Shown here piece by piece: positions 1-9,182 of a DNA stretch of 35,788 nt. The DNA comes from Flavobacteriales bacterium (lineage in GTDB: Bacteria > Bacteroidota > Bacteroidia > Flavobacteriales_F > PHOS-HE28), in assembly GCA_016788485.1 (NCBI GenBank), contig JAEUSV010000149.1:1-35788 (forward strand). The letters are read 5' to 3'. The position numbers and the translations under genes are program-made. Positions within the stretch are counted from its first letter, which is position 1; every line of letters begins with the position of its first letter. Under the pieces are notes generated by a model that saw only the letters and a program-made list of their open reading frames with translations, was not told where the DNA came from and made no database searches.

Positions 1-196
1 GCTCCAGGGACCCTTTCCATCCGATGCCGCCCGAGCGGTCCGTCTCGACCTCATTATGCAGGATGACCTCACCGTTCCGCCCGAATGAGAGGACCTGCAC
101 ATAGATGACACCTGAAATGGACCCACCGTTGTACATGTCCATGAGCACGAGCGGTCCTGTTCGGAACGTCATGCCCAGCACCTTGGTGATCTCCAT
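1..196 (-). CDS. Hypothetical protein, N-terminal part only (cut by left edge)
   Basis: Reading the minus strand from the ATG at 196 gives 65 codons without a stop up to the window edge. The product starts MEITKVLGMTFRTG and has mixed, protein-like composition (a VIYVQVLSFGRNG stretch looks like a beta strand plus turn). No signal peptide or membrane segment is visible in this part. It starts 23 bases after the ettA stop on the same strand, so co-transcription with ettA is possible. I do not recognise the family. The rest of the gene lies outside the window, so length and domains cannot be judged. Confidence 0.5.
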   Translation of the reverse strand, partial: MEITKVLGMTFRTGPLVLMDMYNGGSISGVIYVQVLSFGRNGEVILHNEVETDRSGGIGWKGSLE

Positions 197-219
197 GGCC
201 CCGGGACCGTGCGGATGGT

Positions 220-1911
<1,692 letters not shown>

Positions 1912-1966
1912 GTTCGCTGGTGTTGTCGGTTGATCGCCCCTGCCGACTGAGCCGGCAACGGGGCTG

Positions 1967-1974
1967 CAAAGGTC
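1967..1974 (-). promoter_or_regulatory. Possible -7 box for ettA (GACCTTTG)
   Basis: On the minus strand this reads GACCTTTG, one mismatch from the Bacteroidota -7 consensus TAnnTTTG. It would give a leader of roughly 50 nt before the ettA ATG at 1911. No clear -33 TTTG is visible. Confidence 0.35.
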
Positions 1975-2007
1975 GCTCTTCCGATCGAAAAGCGGAACGG
2001 GAGGACC

Positions 2008-3750
2008 TCAACGGTCGCGGTACACCTCCAGCCGGCGCCAGTCCTGCAGCTTGTCGAGCTCGCCCACGGTGATGCCCTCGTGGCCGTAGTGCGTCTCCAC
2101 GCTCTGGGGGGTCTGGCCGTCGGCGGGGCTCACGAGCACATAGATGGTGGTGCCGGCGGTGATCGGGCGGAAGAGCGGCTCGCGGCCCAGGCCCCGGGCA
2201 AGGAACTCGAACTCCACGGGCGCCTCCCAGGGGAAATCCACCAGGATGCGGTCCTCGGGCTTGAGGATGCCGGGGAACCAATCGGCCGCGAGGATCGCCT
2301 CGGGGTACCGCTCCATGCGGTCGGCGATCCCGCGCATGCCCAGGAAGCCCATGCCCAGCAGCACCACCATCGCGGCCACGGCCGAGCGCGCGCGCTTGGC
2401 CAGCGAGGGCCACACCTTCTCCTGAACGAACTTCAGCAGGTAGAAGATGCCGATGGCCGAGCTCAGGTGCAGCATGAACAGGAGGTACAGCCACACACGC
2501 GGGGGGGCCACCATGCATTGCACGATGGTCATGGGCACCGCCCCCACCAGCAACGCCAGCAGCAGGGCCCGGTACTTGGAGCTGATGTACGCGGCGTACA
2601 CGATGCCCGCCAGGCCGAGCAACGAGATCCATGGCATCGCGGTATCCGTGAGGTAGACCCACAGGTCCAGTGCTCGGTCCTGGTGCGTCTGCACGAAGGC
2701 CGACCACGTGTTGTCGCCCATGGTGGGATGGTGCACCAGCTGGGCGGCCCCGTGCACGGTGATCACCGGCAGGTAGAACAGGCTAGTGAGAACCAGCGAC
2801 ACACCGAAGCTGAGCAGCACCATGCTGAGGCGCTCGCCCACGGTGTGCCGGTAGGCGCCAAGGAGGTAGAACAGCAGCCACGCGTGGATGGCGATGAGGG
2901 CGTAGATCATGGTGGGCACCGCCCACATGCCGAGCGCACAGCTGAGCCCGGTGAGCACCGCCGAGACCCAGTTGTTGGTCTTGGCCAGGTGCCGCCCGAG
3001 CAGCAGGGCCAGCACGTAGAACAACCAGGTGAGGCTGTAGCCGCGCGCCAGCGCGCTGTACTCGATGAGGCCGCCGGAGGAGGCCACGAAGGCGAGGGCG
3101 ATGAGCGCGATGTAGCGGTTGAACATCGCCCGGACGAAGAGGTAGAACAAGGGCATCACCAGCACCCCGGCCAGCAGCGCAGGCAGGCGCAGCGACCAGC
3201 GGTGCACCCCGAAGAGCTCGGTGCTCAAGCGGGCCAGCGCCGTGTGCAGCACATGGTTGTTCGGGTAGGAATAGTCCGAGAGCAGGATGTGGTACGGCTT
3301 CGACGCGTACTGCACGTAAGTGAAGGCCTCGTCGTAGGTGATGGGGTCCCACAGGTGCACGAGGCGCAGCGCGGTGCCCACCAGCATGATGGCGAGCACG
3401 AGCAGCAGGTGCATCCGGCTGCTGCGCTTCACGGCCTCGCCGATCACGCGGCCCACATCGGCACGGAACGCACCCCAGGCGCCAGCAGGGTCCTTGGGTG
3501 CCGTGGGCATGCGCTTGCGGGCGGCGAAGAGCAGCACGCCAGCGCCGGCGAAGGCGGCGGAGAGCCAGCGCAGGTTGCGGAGCACGCGGGCGTGGAAGGC
3601 GCGGTCATAGGTCTCCACCTCCCCGTCGGACGCCTGGGCATCGAGGTAGGCCCGCACCGGTGTGAAGGACAGGCGCGAAAGCGCCCAAGCCCCCGCGGCG
3701 GCCAGCACCAGCCCCACCGCCAGCAGGGTCCACATCGGCGCCTTTCCCAT
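2008..3750 (-). CDS. GT-C-fold membrane glycosyltransferase-like protein (GT39/ArnT type)
   Basis: 580 residues with many hydrophobic segments. An N-terminal membrane helix (about 7-26) and another near 62-77 precede a core of about ten helices. The first outer loop of the core carries ITYDEAFT (D140, E141), matching the acidic catalytic loop motif of GT39/ArnT/PMT-type enzymes, followed by NNHVLHT with H166 and H169 as in that superfamily. The last 100 or so residues are soluble. Family members transfer sugars from polyprenyl-phosphate donors to proteins or lipids on the outer face of the inner membrane; the substrate here cannot be told. The annotated ATG lies only 5 nt after a perfect -7 box (3756-3763). 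A second in-frame ATG five codons on (Met6) would give a short leader instead. Confidence 0.72.
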   Translation of the reverse strand: MGKAPMWTLLAVGLVLAAAGAWALSRLSFTPVRAYLDAQASDGEVETYDRAFHARVLRNLRWLSAAFAGAGVLLFAARKRMPTAPKDPAGAWGAFRADVGRVIGEAVKRSSRMHLLLVLAIMLVGTALRLVHLWDPITYDEAFTYVQYASKPYHILLSDYSYPNNHVLHTALARLSTELFGVHRWSLRLPALLAGVLVMPLFYLFVRAMFNRYIALIALAFVASSGGLIEYSALARGYSLTWLFYVLALLLGRHLAKTNNWVSAVLTGLSCALGMWAVPTMIYALIAIHAWLLFYLLGAYRHTVGERLSMVLLSFGVSLVLTSLFYLPVITVHGAAQLVHHPTMGDNTWSAFVQTHQDRALDLWVYLTDTAMPWISLLGLAGIVYAAYISSKYRALLLALLVGAVPMTIVQCMVAPPRVWLYLLFMLHLSSAIGIFYLLKFVQEKVWPSLAKRARSAVAAMVVLLGMGFLGMRGIADRMERYPEAILAADWFPGILKPEDRILVDFPWEAPVEFEFLARGLGREPLFRPITAGTTIYVLVSPADGQTPQSVETHYGHEGITVGELDKLQDWRRLEVYRDR

Positions 3751-3755
3751 CGGGC

Positions 3756-3763
3756 CAAATGTA
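3756..3763 (-). promoter_or_regulatory. -7 promoter box TACATTTG for the GT-C gene
   Basis: Reads TACATTTG on the minus strand, a perfect match to TAnnTTTG, with only GCCCG between it and the ATG at 3750. A transcript from here would be essentially leaderless, or would start translation at Met6. The 53-base gap to murQ is a divergent promoter region. Confidence 0.6.
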
Positions 3764-3780
3764 GCCGGATCGCCGTGTGC

Positions 3781-3788
3781 GATCTTTG
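3781..3788 (+). promoter_or_regulatory. Possible -7 box for murQ (GATCTTTG)
   Basis: GATCTTTG matches TAnnTTTG except for the first base and lies 15 nt before the murQ ATG at 3804. If it is the promoter, upstream in-frame starts such as the GTG at 3777 cannot be used, which supports 3804. Confidence 0.4.
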
Positions 3789-3803
3789 CACCAGCACAGC
3801 CCC

Positions 3804-4613
3804 ATGCAACGCATCACCGAACAGCCCAGCCGACACGACGACCTCGAGCACAAGAGCACGCTCGACCTGCTGCAAGGCATCAACGCGGAGGACCGCACCG
3901 TGGCGATGGCCGTGGAGCGGTGCATCCCGGCCATCGCTGACCTGGTGGATGCCATCGCGGAGCGCATGCAGCGCGGCGGCCGCCTGTTCTACATGGGCGC
4001 GGGCACCAGCGGACGACTGGGCATCGTGGACGCGAGCGAATGCCCGCCCACCTTCGGCGTGCCGCACGGCCTCGTGATCGGCCTCATCGCCGGTGGCGAC
4101 ACCGCCATCCGCAAGGCCGTGGAGTTCGCGGAAGACGACACCGCGCAGGGCTGGAAGGACCTGCAGGAGCACCACATCGGCGCCGACGACACGGTGATCG
4201 GCATCGCCGCCAGCGGTACCACGCCGTATGTGATCGGCGCCCTCGAGGCCTGCAACGCCGCCGGCATCCTCACCGCGTGCATCACCTGCAACCCGGGCAG
4301 CCCCGTGAGCACCATCGCCAGGCACCCCATCGTGGCCGTGGTGGGCCCCGAGTTCGTCACCGGCAGCACGCGCATGAAGAGCGGCACCGCCCAGAAGCTC
4401 GTGCTGAACATGATCAGCACCAGTGTGATGATCCGCCTGGGCCGTGTGAAGGGCAACCGCATGGTGGACATGCAGCTGAGCAACAACAAGCTCATCGACC
4501 GCGGCACGCGCATGGTGATGGAGGGCCTGAAGGTGGACTACGCCGTGGCCAACGAACTGCTGCGCCACTACGGCAGCGTGCGCCGCGCCATCGAGGCCGG
4601 GCACAACCTCTGA
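3804..4613 (+). CDS. murQ: N-acetylmuramic acid 6-phosphate etherase MurQ
   Basis: 269 residues. MurQ splits the lactyl ether of MurNAc-6-phosphate to give GlcNAc-6-phosphate and D-lactate in cytoplasmic peptidoglycan recycling. It is a single SIS (sugar isomerase) domain protein. Seen: the sugar-phosphate loop GAGTSGRLG (about 65-73), DASECPPT with E79, and AVEFAED with E110; these match the catalytic E83 and E114 of the E. coli enzyme. VTGSTRMKSGTAQKLVLNM near the C-terminus is also typical. It is about 30 residues shorter at the C-terminus than E. coli MurQ. I chose ATG 3804 over a GTG at 3777 because the extra nine residues fit no homologue I know and would cover the probable promoter. 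No murP or murK is nearby. A small gene follows 4 bases after the stop. Confidence 0.94.
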   Translation: MQRITEQPSRHDDLEHKSTLDLLQGINAEDRTVAMAVERCIPAIADLVDAIAERMQRGGRLFYMGAGTSGRLGIVDASECPPTFGVPHGLVIGLIAGGDTAIRKAVEFAEDDTAQGWKDLQEHHIGADDTVIGIAASGTTPYVIGALEACNAAGILTACITCNPGSPVSTIARHPIVAVVGPEFVTGSTRMKSGTAQKLVLNMISTSVMIRLGRVKGNRMVDMQLSNNKLIDRGTRMVMEGLKVDYAVANELLRHYGSVRRAIEAGHNL

Positions 4614-4617
4614 GCCC

Positions 4618-5193
4618 ATGCACGACATCGAGCCCTACTGGAACTGGCGCCACCGCTACACCGCGGAGGAGGACGCGCGTTCGCCCTTCTTCGGCGACGA
4701 GCACAGTGAGTTCGAGTTCACCAACGCCGTGTACGACCATGCGATCCACCCGCAGTGGGACAGCTTCGGCAGCCGCACGCTCTACCTGAAGGTGCTCTTC
4801 GCCGACTACGACGAGGGCTATGCGGTGATCGAGCTCATCGGCGAGTGGAACGACCTGCTGTACAACGACGTGATGCTGCTGAAGCGCGACGTGATCGAGC
4901 CCATGATGTCGCACGGCATCGCGCGCTTCATCCTCGTGGGCGAGAACGTGCTCAACTTCCACCCCAGCGACGACGAGTACTACAGCGAGTGGTACGAGGA
5001 GGCCACCGACGCCGATGGCTGGATCGCACTGCTGAACTTCCGTGAGCATGTGCGCGACGACCTCAAGGCAGCGAACATCGACCAGTACTTCCTGCTCGGC
5101 GGCAAGCTCGATCAGCTCGACTGGCGCACCTTCGAGCCGGAGGACCTCTACGAGCGCGTGAGCGCCTTCGTGCTGAAGCGCCTCGGGGCCTGA
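4618..5193 (+). CDS. Hypothetical acidic cytoplasmic protein, linked to murQ
   Basis: 191 residues, no signal peptide and no membrane helix. It is rich in D, E, Y and W (for example DDEYYSEWYEEATDADGW in the middle). I recall proteins of this kind as conserved hypotheticals in Flavobacteriia, but I cannot name a domain. The start is 4 bases after the murQ stop, so the two genes are almost certainly co-transcribed, which suggests a link to amino-sugar recycling or simply operon sharing. The stop lies 4 bases before the stop of the convergent barrel gene. Composition and codon use look like the neighbours, so it is a real gene. Confidence 0.75.
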   Translation: MHDIEPYWNWRHRYTAEEDARSPFFGDEHSEFEFTNAVYDHAIHPQWDSFGSRTLYLKVLFADYDEGYAVIELIGEWNDLLYNDVMLLKRDVIEPMMSHGIARFILVGENVLNFHPSDDEYYSEWYEEATDADGWIALLNFREHVRDDLKAANIDQYFLLGGKLDQLDWRTFEPEDLYERVSAFVLKRLGA

Positions 5194-5197
5194 GCCC

Positions 5198-5851
5198 TCA
5201 CCACTCGCCGATCTTGATGGTCATGCGCGCCATGGGCGTGCGCAGCACGTCCGCGGGCGTCTCCGGCAGTGTGATGTCGCTCGTGTAGAGATAGGATCCG
5301 CCGAAACCAACGCGCAGGGCGTCCACGATGCTCAGCTCCACCTCGAGGCCCGGCTCAAGCGCGAAAAAGGCCTGGCCATCCGTGCGGTTGCGCTGATAGC
5401 CATCGCTGCCGGGCGGGGGAAAACTGTACGAGGCGCTGCCCAGCCCGATCGACACCGGAAGGGCCACGTGCACCGCGCTCCGGTGCCAGAGGACGGGCTC
5501 CACCAGCACACCCCAGTAGCCGTAGCGCAGCTCAAGGCCCGAGAGGTCGCTGGCCTGCCCGTTGTCCACCAGGAACTCGCGGTACGCATCGTTCTTGATG
5601 GGGCTGGTGCTCCATGTGCCCATGATCCCGAAGGCGATGCGGTGGTTGATGATCACCGCGCCCGAGAACCCGATGTGCAGCACATCCGACGACAGCACAC
5701 CGGTGTACCGACCGGTCATGCCGAAATAGGCGCCCGTCACCCGGTTGCTGTCGCCCAGCAGGGTCCGGGGCCGCTCCTCGTCCTGGGCATGGGCGAAGAG
5801 CGGGAACATGAGCGTGAGCACGATGGCCAGGTGGCGGGAATGGAAGCGCAT
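5198..5851 (-). CDS. Small outer-membrane beta-barrel protein, hypothetical
   Basis: 217 residues. A signal peptide is clear (about 1-22, cleavage after AHA before QDEE). The mature part alternates polar and hydrophobic residues in strand-like blocks separated by turns (for example GLELRYGYWGVLVEPVLW, LRVGFGGSYLYTSD) and ends in Trp (KIGEW). This is the pattern of an 8- to 10-stranded outer-membrane barrel with a C-terminal aromatic residue. No specific family is recognised and the role is unknown. The ATG at 5851 is 4 nt after a near-consensus -7 box. It is convergent with the murQ operon with a 4-base gap and no terminator between them. Confidence 0.7.
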   Translation of the reverse strand: MRFHSRHLAIVLTLMFPLFAHAQDEERPRTLLGDSNRVTGAYFGMTGRYTGVLSSDVLHIGFSGAVIINHRIAFGIMGTWSTSPIKNDAYREFLVDNGQASDLSGLELRYGYWGVLVEPVLWHRSAVHVALPVSIGLGSASYSFPPPGSDGYQRNRTDGQAFFALEPGLEVELSIVDALRVGFGGSYLYTSDITLPETPADVLRTPMARMTIKIGEW

Positions 5852-5855
5852 GACC

Positions 5856-5863
5856 GAAAGTTA
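5856..5863 (-). promoter_or_regulatory. -7 promoter box TAACTTTC for the barrel gene
   Basis: Minus strand TAACTTTC followed by GGTC and the ATG at 5851. It has one mismatch to TAnnTTTG (last base). The distance predicts a leaderless or near-leaderless mRNA. Confidence 0.45.
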
Positions 5864-5883
5864 GGGCTCGCGCACGCCTCTGT

Positions 5884-6336
5884 TCACCGGTGCATGCCCA
5901 GCACCATGCCGAGCACCACGCGGTCGATCGGCAGGGTCACGGCCTCGGGCGTGGCGCCGGAAAGCGGCACCCACCGGAAACGCTCCTGGTCACCGGGGCC
6001 CTCCAACCCATCGAACGGCAACTCGATCACCGGGATGGCCGCCGGTTCATGCACGCGGAAGGTGTAGTACACGCTCACCACCTGCATCGGCGAGGTGTGG
6101 AAGGCGCTCTGCTGGAAGAAGTCGGTGGTGTAGAAGTGCGCCACATCGAAGGCATCCACACCGACCTCCTCGCGCACCTCGCGCACCAGCGCATCCTTCA
6201 GGCCTTCGCCGTACTCGAGCCCGCCGCCGGGGAACTTGGTGATGCGGTGCCCCTTGATGAGCTCATCGGAGACCAGCAAACGCCCCTCGTGCAGGAGCAG
6301 TCCGTAGACACGCAGCGTGAAGGAAGGGGTGGCCAT
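5884..6336 (-). CDS. Nudix hydrolase
   Basis: 150 residues. The Nudix box is complete: G38, E44, then R52-E-V-R-E-E-V-G-V60, matching G-x5-E-x7-REUxEExGU, preceded by KFPGGG. These enzymes hydrolyse nucleoside diphosphates linked to another group, using Mg2+ held by the box glutamates; the substrate cannot be predicted. The frame stays open upstream to 6519, but that stretch overlaps mnmD and has no family resemblance. The ATG at 6336, giving MATPSFTLRVYGLLL, is the natural start. Only two bases separate it from the mnmD stop, so it is the second gene of an mnmD operon. Confidence 0.88.
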   Translation of the reverse strand: MATPSFTLRVYGLLLHEGRLLVSDELIKGHRITKFPGGGLEYGEGLKDALVREVREEVGVDAFDVAHFYTTDFFQQSAFHTSPMQVVSVYYTFRVHEPAAIPVIELPFDGLEGPGDQERFRWVPLSGATPEAVTLPIDRVVLGMVLGMHR

Positions 6337-6338
6337 GG

Positions 6339-7037
6339 TCAGGGGATCGGTTTTCGGGCGCGCAGCATCTCCCGCTTGCCGGCAGGGCCCGGTGGCCGGT
6401 CCACGTGGAATCCACAGCCCACCAGCGTGCGACGCACGTCGCCCTTCGCGCAATAGGTAACGAGCACGCCCCCCGGCACCATGGCCCGGTACAGCACATC
6501 GAACACCGCGGCGGTCCACATGGCGGGCTGCGTGCGCGGACCGAAGGCGTCGAAGTAGACGAGGTGATACGTGGCCTGCTCCTGCAGGTCGAGCACGGCC
6601 GCGGCCCTGCGCTCCATCGTGAAGCCCGGTCGCGGCTGGTGGCGGTCGCCGGCGGCGGCATCCATCATCCGCTCGAAGGCCGCGCGCAGATCGGGGCGCC
6701 CTACCGCGGCTGGATGATCGAGGGCTCGCACCAGGGCGATCGGCGGCGGGAACGGTTCCAAGCCGACATAGTGCACGGTACGGTCCGGCACCGCCTCATC
6801 GGCGAGGGTGAGCAACAGGTTCAATCCGCTGCCAAGGCCCACCTCCAGGATGCGGAGCGGGTCGGCGGCCACGGCGTGGAGACCATGGCGGATGAACACG
6901 TGCCTTGACTCCTGCAGGGCGCCATGCACCGAATGGTAGCCCTCCTGCAGCGCTGCGGATCGCAGCGACACGGAGCCATCGGCCGTCACGTACGGCTCGA
7001 GGTCGGTGGGGGGAACGAACGGAGCTGTGGCCTGCAT
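6339..7037 (-). CDS. mnmD: tRNA 5-methylaminomethyl-2-thiouridine methyltransferase MnmD (stand-alone)
   Basis: 232 residues. A class I SAM-dependent methyltransferase that completes mnm5s2U at wobble position 34 of tRNA. Seen: the entry motif LQEGYHSVHGALQESRHVFI, the SAM loop LEVGLGSGLNLLL, YFDAFGP...QPAMW in the middle, and the C-terminal GPAGKREMLRA, all typical of the DUF752/MnmD family. The oxidase half found in E. coli MnmC is absent, as is common in Bacteroidota, so the precursor is expected to be nm5s2U rather than cmnm5s2U (family knowledge). A perfect -7 box lies 16 nt before the ATG. The Nudix gene follows after two bases. Confidence 0.88.
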   Translation of the reverse strand: MQATAPFVPPTDLEPYVTADGSVSLRSAALQEGYHSVHGALQESRHVFIRHGLHAVAADPLRILEVGLGSGLNLLLTLADEAVPDRTVHYVGLEPFPPPIALVRALDHPAAVGRPDLRAAFERMMDAAAGDRHQPRPGFTMERRAAAVLDLQEQATYHLVYFDAFGPRTQPAMWTAAVFDVLYRAMVPGGVLVTYCAKGDVRRTLVGCGFHVDRPPGPAGKREMLRARKPIP

Positions 7038-7053
7038 CGCTGCGCAGCGGGCC

Positions 7054-7061
7054 CAAAGGTA
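7054..7061 (-). promoter_or_regulatory. -7 promoter box TACCTTTG for mnmD
   Basis: Minus strand TACCTTTG, a perfect TAnnTTTG, 16 nt before the mnmD ATG at 7037. It falls in the 43-base gap to the upstream PorE-like gene, which is on the same strand, so mnmD-nudix can be transcribed on its own. No clear TTTG at -33. Confidence 0.6.
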
Positions 7062-7080
7062 CCCCGGCGCGATGCACGGT

Positions 7081-9066
7081 TCAGAGCACCTTCACCTCGG
7101 TGCGGCGGTTGAGCTGCTTGTTCTGCGGCGTGTCGTTCGGCGCCATGGGCTTGGTGGCCCCGTAGCCCTTGGCCTCGACGCGCTCCTCGCGGATGCCGTT
7201 GGCGATGAGGTGGTCGGCGACCGCGCGGGCGCGGGCCGTGCTCAGCTCATCGTTGTGCGAAGCGCTACCGTCACTGTCCGTGTGGCCGCCCACTTCGATG
7301 CGCGTGGCCGGGTTCTCCCGCATCATCAGCAGCAAGCGGTCCAGCTCCGCCAGGGAGGCGGGCGCGAGGTCGGCCTTGTCGCGCTCGAAGAAGATGTTGC
7401 GCATCACCACCTGGCTGCCTGCCTCGATGGGCTGCATGGCGATGTTCAGGTGCGCGTTCACGCCCGCCTCGCCCGTGGCGGGAACGGCGATGTTCTCGGA
7501 GTGGAAGAGGTAGCCCTTGGCCCGCACGTGCATCGCGTACTCGCGACCGCCGGGCACCACCACCATGAACTCGCCGGTGGACGGATCGCTGCTGAAGCGC
7601 GCCACCAAGCGGGCATCCTGCAGGTCGAGCATGTCGATCTCGGCCTCCATGCCGCCGAGCATGCGCAGGTCCTTCACCTTTCCCTTGATCATCACCGTGG
7701 AGGCATGTTCACCGGCCTCGGGCACGGGAGCACCGCCACCGGCGCTCACGAGGTCCTGAGCGGGCGGCTCGGGCAGGAAGTCGACGCGGTAGATGTCGTC
7801 CTCGCCCATGCCTCCGCCCCGCACACTGCTGAAGTAGCCCGTGCGGCCATCGGCGGTGAGCACGAAGTAGAGGTCGTCGTCGGGACCGTTCACCGGCCAG
7901 CCAAGGTTCACCGCCTTGGTCCACTGCTCGCCCTTCAGTTCGCTCTTGAACACATCGTAGCCGCCCATGGTGGTGTGGCCCTTGCTGCTGAAGTAGATGG
8001 TGCGCCCATCGGGGTGCACGAAGATGCCGTCCTCGTCGTGGATGGTGTTGACCATGGGTCCGAGGTTCTCGGGCTCACCCCAATCGGACAGGTCCTCCAC
8101 CCACGGGCTGCGCCAGATGTCCTGCCCGCCGATCCCGCCCTCGCGGTCGCTCACGAAGTAGAGCCACTGGCGGTCGAAGCTGTACCAGGCGCTGCTCTCG
8201 TGGCCCTTGGTATTGATGTTCGCGCCCATGGCCTCCGGCTCGCTCCAGCTGTCGCCCTTGCGGCGGCTCTCGTACAGGTCGCCGGTGCCCCGCGCATCGC
8301 GGTAGATCACCAGCGTGCGGCCATCGTTGTACAGGCCCACGGACGCATCGTTGCCGTTGGTGTTCACCGGCGGTGCCATCGGCACCGGTTCGGTCCACTC
8401 ACCGTTCACGAGGCTGCAGCTGTACACGTCCTCGAAGTACTCGTCGGTGGCCTTGTTCATGCGTCCGCCCGTGGTGTTCGAGCGGCGGCTGGTGAACATC
8501 ATCTGCTCACCGTCGGCGGAGATCAGCACACCGTAGTCGGCGACCTCGCTGTTGATGCGGGGGCCGGCGTTGGTGACCATGGCCCGCACCGGGCTCGCGG
8601 CGAAGGAGCGGCCGTACTTGCACTCGGTGATGTGCTTGTCGTACTGGTTGTAGGTCTCCACCGGGTCCATGGTGCCCCGGTTGAGCTCCTTGTGCTTCTC
8701 GAACGCGGCGATGGCCTTGTCCCACTCGGCGTTGTTCTGGTAGGCGTAGCCCAGCAGGAAGTGCACGCGTGGCAGCGTGGGGTCGAGGGCCGCCGCCTTC
8801 TCGAAGAAGGGCAGCGCGCGGTGGTGGTAGCGGCCGTTGAGGTGGCACAGGCCCACCTTCAGGTTCAGCAGCGCATCGTCGGGCATCACCGCGATGGCCT
8901 CCTCGTAGAGCTTCAGGGCCTTGGGGAAGTAGGCCCCGCCCTGGTCGAAATGGGCATCGGCCTTCTTGATCGCATCCTGCGCCCGGCGCAAGGTCTCGGG
9001 GTCGGCCTGCGCAAGGGCCCGGGCGGAAAGGAGCACGGCAAGGGAGAGCACCGTCAGCTTGTTCAT
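7081..9066 (-). CDS. PorE-like protein: TPR, PD40 propeller, carboxypeptidase-regulatory-like and OmpA domains
   Basis: 661 residues. Order of parts: signal peptide (1-20, cleaved after ALA); TPR-like helices (about 22-130, with NLKVGLCHLNGRYHHRALPFFEKAAALDP); a WD40-like/PD40 propeller (about 175-430, with repeats such as PDGRTIYFSSKGHTTMGGYD); a carboxypeptidase-regulatory-like beta domain (about 458-545); an OmpA C-terminal peptidoglycan-binding domain (about 555-661, with GHTDSDGS and the arginines after LSTARARAV). This order is that of PorE, which anchors the T9SS core to peptidoglycan, but Flavobacteriia carry several paralogues, so the exact role is uncertain. There is no lipobox. An upstream in-frame extension to 9180 was rejected because MNKLTVLSLAVLL is a clean signal peptide. 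Confidence 0.82.
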   Translation of the reverse strand: MNKLTVLSLAVLLSARALAQADPETLRRAQDAIKKADAHFDQGGAYFPKALKLYEEAIAVMPDDALLNLKVGLCHLNGRYHHRALPFFEKAAALDPTLPRVHFLLGYAYQNNAEWDKAIAAFEKHKELNRGTMDPVETYNQYDKHITECKYGRSFAASPVRAMVTNAGPRINSEVADYGVLISADGEQMMFTSRRSNTTGGRMNKATDEYFEDVYSCSLVNGEWTEPVPMAPPVNTNGNDASVGLYNDGRTLVIYRDARGTGDLYESRRKGDSWSEPEAMGANINTKGHESSAWYSFDRQWLYFVSDREGGIGGQDIWRSPWVEDLSDWGEPENLGPMVNTIHDEDGIFVHPDGRTIYFSSKGHTTMGGYDVFKSELKGEQWTKAVNLGWPVNGPDDDLYFVLTADGRTGYFSSVRGGGMGEDDIYRVDFLPEPPAQDLVSAGGGAPVPEAGEHASTVMIKGKVKDLRMLGGMEAEIDMLDLQDARLVARFSSDPSTGEFMVVVPGGREYAMHVRAKGYLFHSENIAVPATGEAGVNAHLNIAMQPIEAGSQVVMRNIFFERDKADLAPASLAELDRLLLMMRENPATRIEVGGHTDSDGSASHNDELSTARARAVADHLIANGIREERVEAKGYGATKPMAPNDTPQNKQLNRRTEVKVL

Positions 9067-9141
9067 GGCGTCGCCGGTTATCGCACGGCGGCTGTTCATA
9101 CGATCCATCGGCCCCGCGGGTTCCGCCCCCGCTCCCACGGG

Positions 9142-9149
9142 TACCTTCG
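9142..9149 (+). promoter_or_regulatory. Probable -7 box TACCTTCG for the M42 operon
   Basis: TACCTTCG, one mismatch to TAnnTTTG, 33 nt before the ATG at 9183, in the 116-base divergent gap between the PorE-like gene and the M42 operon. Confidence 0.42.
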
Positions 9150-9182
9150 GCCCCAGCCGGCCCGCAGGCCGCCATACCACCC

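Noticed and set aside
2080..4077. Long plus-strand open frames opposite minus-strand genes (also 355-1602, 7006-9327, 20852-23296)
   Set aside because: They lie wholly or mostly inside well-supported genes, have shadow composition and no recognisable motif.
9066..9180. Longer N-terminus for the PorE-like protein
   Set aside because: The extra residues are Arg/Pro/Gly-rich, precede a clean signal peptide and fall in the divergent promoter region.
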